In this document: in pieces, positions 15,269 through 16,316 of the stretch
How the letters are laid out: each line of letters opens with the position of its first letter
Numbering within the stretch: position 1 is the stretch's first letter
From: Candidatus Aenigmatarchaeota archaeon
GTDB lineage: Archaea > Aenigmatarchaeota > Aenigmatarchaeia > QMZP01 > JACQNV01
DNA: 16,316 bases
Assembly: GCA_016202865.1 (NCBI GenBank)
Contig: JACQNV010000017.1
Span: 1-16,316 of the forward strand
Direction: 5' to 3'
Notes under the pieces: model-generated
The model's database searches: none
Told to the model about the DNA's origin: nothing
What the model saw: only the letters and a program-made list of their open reading frames with translations
Program-made: the position numbers and the translations under genes

Positions 15269-16129
15269 ATGGAATACAAAACATTAGCCAAAAACTTTAA
15301 GATTCCCGTTATCGGGCTTGGAACTTTTGGTATTGGCGGATTTGTGAAAACTGATTTTTCTAAAGATGAAAAGTCAATTAAAGCTATAAAAAACGCAATA
15401 GAGTTGGGCTATTCACATATCGATACAGCCGAGCTTTATGGTGCTGGTCATACAGAGGAATTGATTGGCAACGCAATAAAGGATTTAGATAGATCAAAAA
15501 TTATCATCACTAGCAAAGTTTTCAAAACTAACCTAATGTATGATAATGTAATCGCTTCATGTAAAAAAAGTTTAGAAAAGCTGAAAACAAACTTTATTGA
15601 CATATATCTCGTTCACGCCCCCAATCCCGAAATACCATTAGAAGAAACAATGAGAGCGTTAGATTATCTGATTGAACAAAAATTAGTTAAGTTTATTGGT
15701 GTTAGCAATTTTTCTGTTGAGCAAATGAAAGACGCTCAAAAGTATTCAAGAAATAAAATTGTTGCCAATCAAATTCCGTACAACCTTGCAACTAGGAACA
15801 AGTGCCATATTTCCAATTGTCTGAATATGGAATCTGAAATTATTCCTTATTGCCAAGAAAATGACATAATGATAATGGCATACAGACCTATTGAAAGAGG
15901 GTTTTTGTTAAAGCCTAATCCTTTGCTTGATAATCTGTCCGAGAAATATGGCAAAACCAAAGCACAGATCGCCATAAATTGGTTGGTTTCCAAAAAGAAT
16001 ATAATTACTATATCCAAGTCCACAAACATTGAACATCTCAAAGAGAATTTGGGCTCAATTGGATGGAGTTTAAGCCAAGAGGATAAAAAACTTCTAGATG
16101 AAACCAGATTTGAAAGTCCAGGTTTATAA
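15269..16129 (+). CDS. Aldo/keto reductase
   Basis: 286 residues, near full length for the family; a cytosolic NAD(P)H-dependent carbonyl reductase with a TIM-barrel fold. The catalytic tetrad is intact: D52 (HIDTAELYG), Y57, K83 (ITSKV) and H116 (LVHAPNP). Other signatures are GLGTFGIGG near the N-terminus, the IGVSNF loop, NQIPYNL, and a C-terminal cofactor-binding KSTNIEHLKEN segment. A K-S-T rather than K-S-x-R pattern at the cofactor site leaves the NADH/NADPH preference open. The substrate cannot be deduced. The ATG follows 30 nt after the upstream gene, with no Shine-Dalgarno site and no convincing TATA box, so it may be co-transcribed with the upstream gene. Its stop overlaps that of the convergent truD gene. 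Confidence 0.93.
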   Translation: MEYKTLAKNFKIPVIGLGTFGIGGFVKTDFSKDEKSIKAIKNAIELGYSHIDTAELYGAGHTEELIGNAIKDLDRSKIIITSKVFKTNLMYDNVIASCKKSLEKLKTNFIDIYLVHAPNPEIPLEETMRALDYLIEQKLVKFIGVSNFSVEQMKDAQKYSRNKIVANQIPYNLATRNKCHISNCLNMESEIIPYCQENDIMIMAYRPIERGFLLKPNPLLDNLSEKYGKTKAQIAINWLVSKKNIITISKSTNIEHLKENLGSIGWSLSQEDKKLLDETRFESPGL

Positions 16130-16316
16130 ACAATTGGCAAATATCTCCTTTACAACCAGCGTCGCGTAGCTGCCTTTTTGCAAGCTGAACTCAAAGGTTG
16201 CCTTTAGTCTGTTTTTGTTTAGATCGTCCTTTTCTATTTTGCATTTTAAATCTTTTGGAAAAACCAACAGATCTCTTTCATCTCCTCTTGCTTTTATTGG
16301 CAAGCTGTTTGTCCTG
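16124..16316 (-). CDS. truD: tRNA pseudouridine synthase TruD, C-terminal fragment (truncated by the window edge)
   Basis: The minus strand is open from the window edge to a TAA at 16124-16126, giving 63 residues of a C-terminus. It contains RDLLVFPKDLKCKIEKDDL and the hallmark ending KGSYATLVVKEI, which closely matches archaeal TruD/Pus7 C-termini (typical consensus PKGSYATxxLRE). TruD makes pseudouridine 13 in tRNA. The catalytic Asp and the start lie outside the window. It is convergent with the aldo/keto reductase gene, and the two coding regions overlap by 6 nt at a shared TTATAA. Confidence 0.85.
   Translation of the reverse strand, partial: RTNSLPIKARGDERDLLVFPKDLKCKIEKDDLNKNRLKATFEFSLQKGSYATLVVKEIFANCL

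Overview
The window looks like a piece of an AT-rich archaeal genome, probably from a DPANN-type lineage (Woesearchaeota, Pacearchaeota, Aenigmarchaeota or similar). This is inferred from five things: an archaeal Fcf1-like PIN nuclease, an archaeal-type TruD C-terminus, TATA boxes about 24-30 bp upstream of start codons that lack Shine-Dalgarno sites, very large secreted proteins with Cys/Asp repeats, and one surface protein dense in N-glycosylation sequons. The exact phylum cannot be fixed from sequence alone. No tRNA, rRNA, CRISPR array, insertion sequence or integrase was seen.

Layout. Positions 1-3798 (minus) hold one giant secreted coiled-coil protein whose reading frame is broken at a run of eight A residues. 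The frame resumes after the run and stays open off the window edge. A 54-bp divergent spacer separates it from a small multi-pass membrane protein (3853-4314, plus). That gene converges, across a palindromic terminator-like region, on a membrane H+-pyrophosphatase (4458-6449, minus). Upstream of the pyrophosphatase on the same strand is the PIN nuclease (6536-6901). A 41-bp divergent spacer then leads into a plus-strand surface cluster: a 1711-residue secreted modular protein (6943-12078), a lipoprotein overlapping it by 4 nt (12075-12905), a 670-residue glycoprotein-like membrane-anchored protein (12947-14959) and a 91-residue orphan protein (14963-15238). An aldo/keto reductase (15269-16129) follows. 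Its stop overlaps the stop of a convergent truD gene that runs off the right edge.

How the genes may work together. The PIN nuclease, TruD, pyrophosphatase and aldo/keto reductase are housekeeping genes (rRNA processing, tRNA modification, PPi-driven proton pumping, redox). Between them sit cell-surface genes. The most interesting unit is the 1711-residue protein plus its overlapping lipoprotein. The big protein has five tandem Ig-like modules joined by precisely spaced Cys-pair linkers, a hydrophobic/Gly hinge like those seen before effector domains in polymorphic toxins, and a region with a degenerate zincin-like signature. It then has a Pro/Thr/Gln-rich stalk with a thrombospondin-1-like knot and a C-terminal CARDB domain, and no membrane anchor. 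A lipoprotein translated by stop-start overlap could anchor or neutralise it. This is a hypothesis from architecture, not a demonstrated function.
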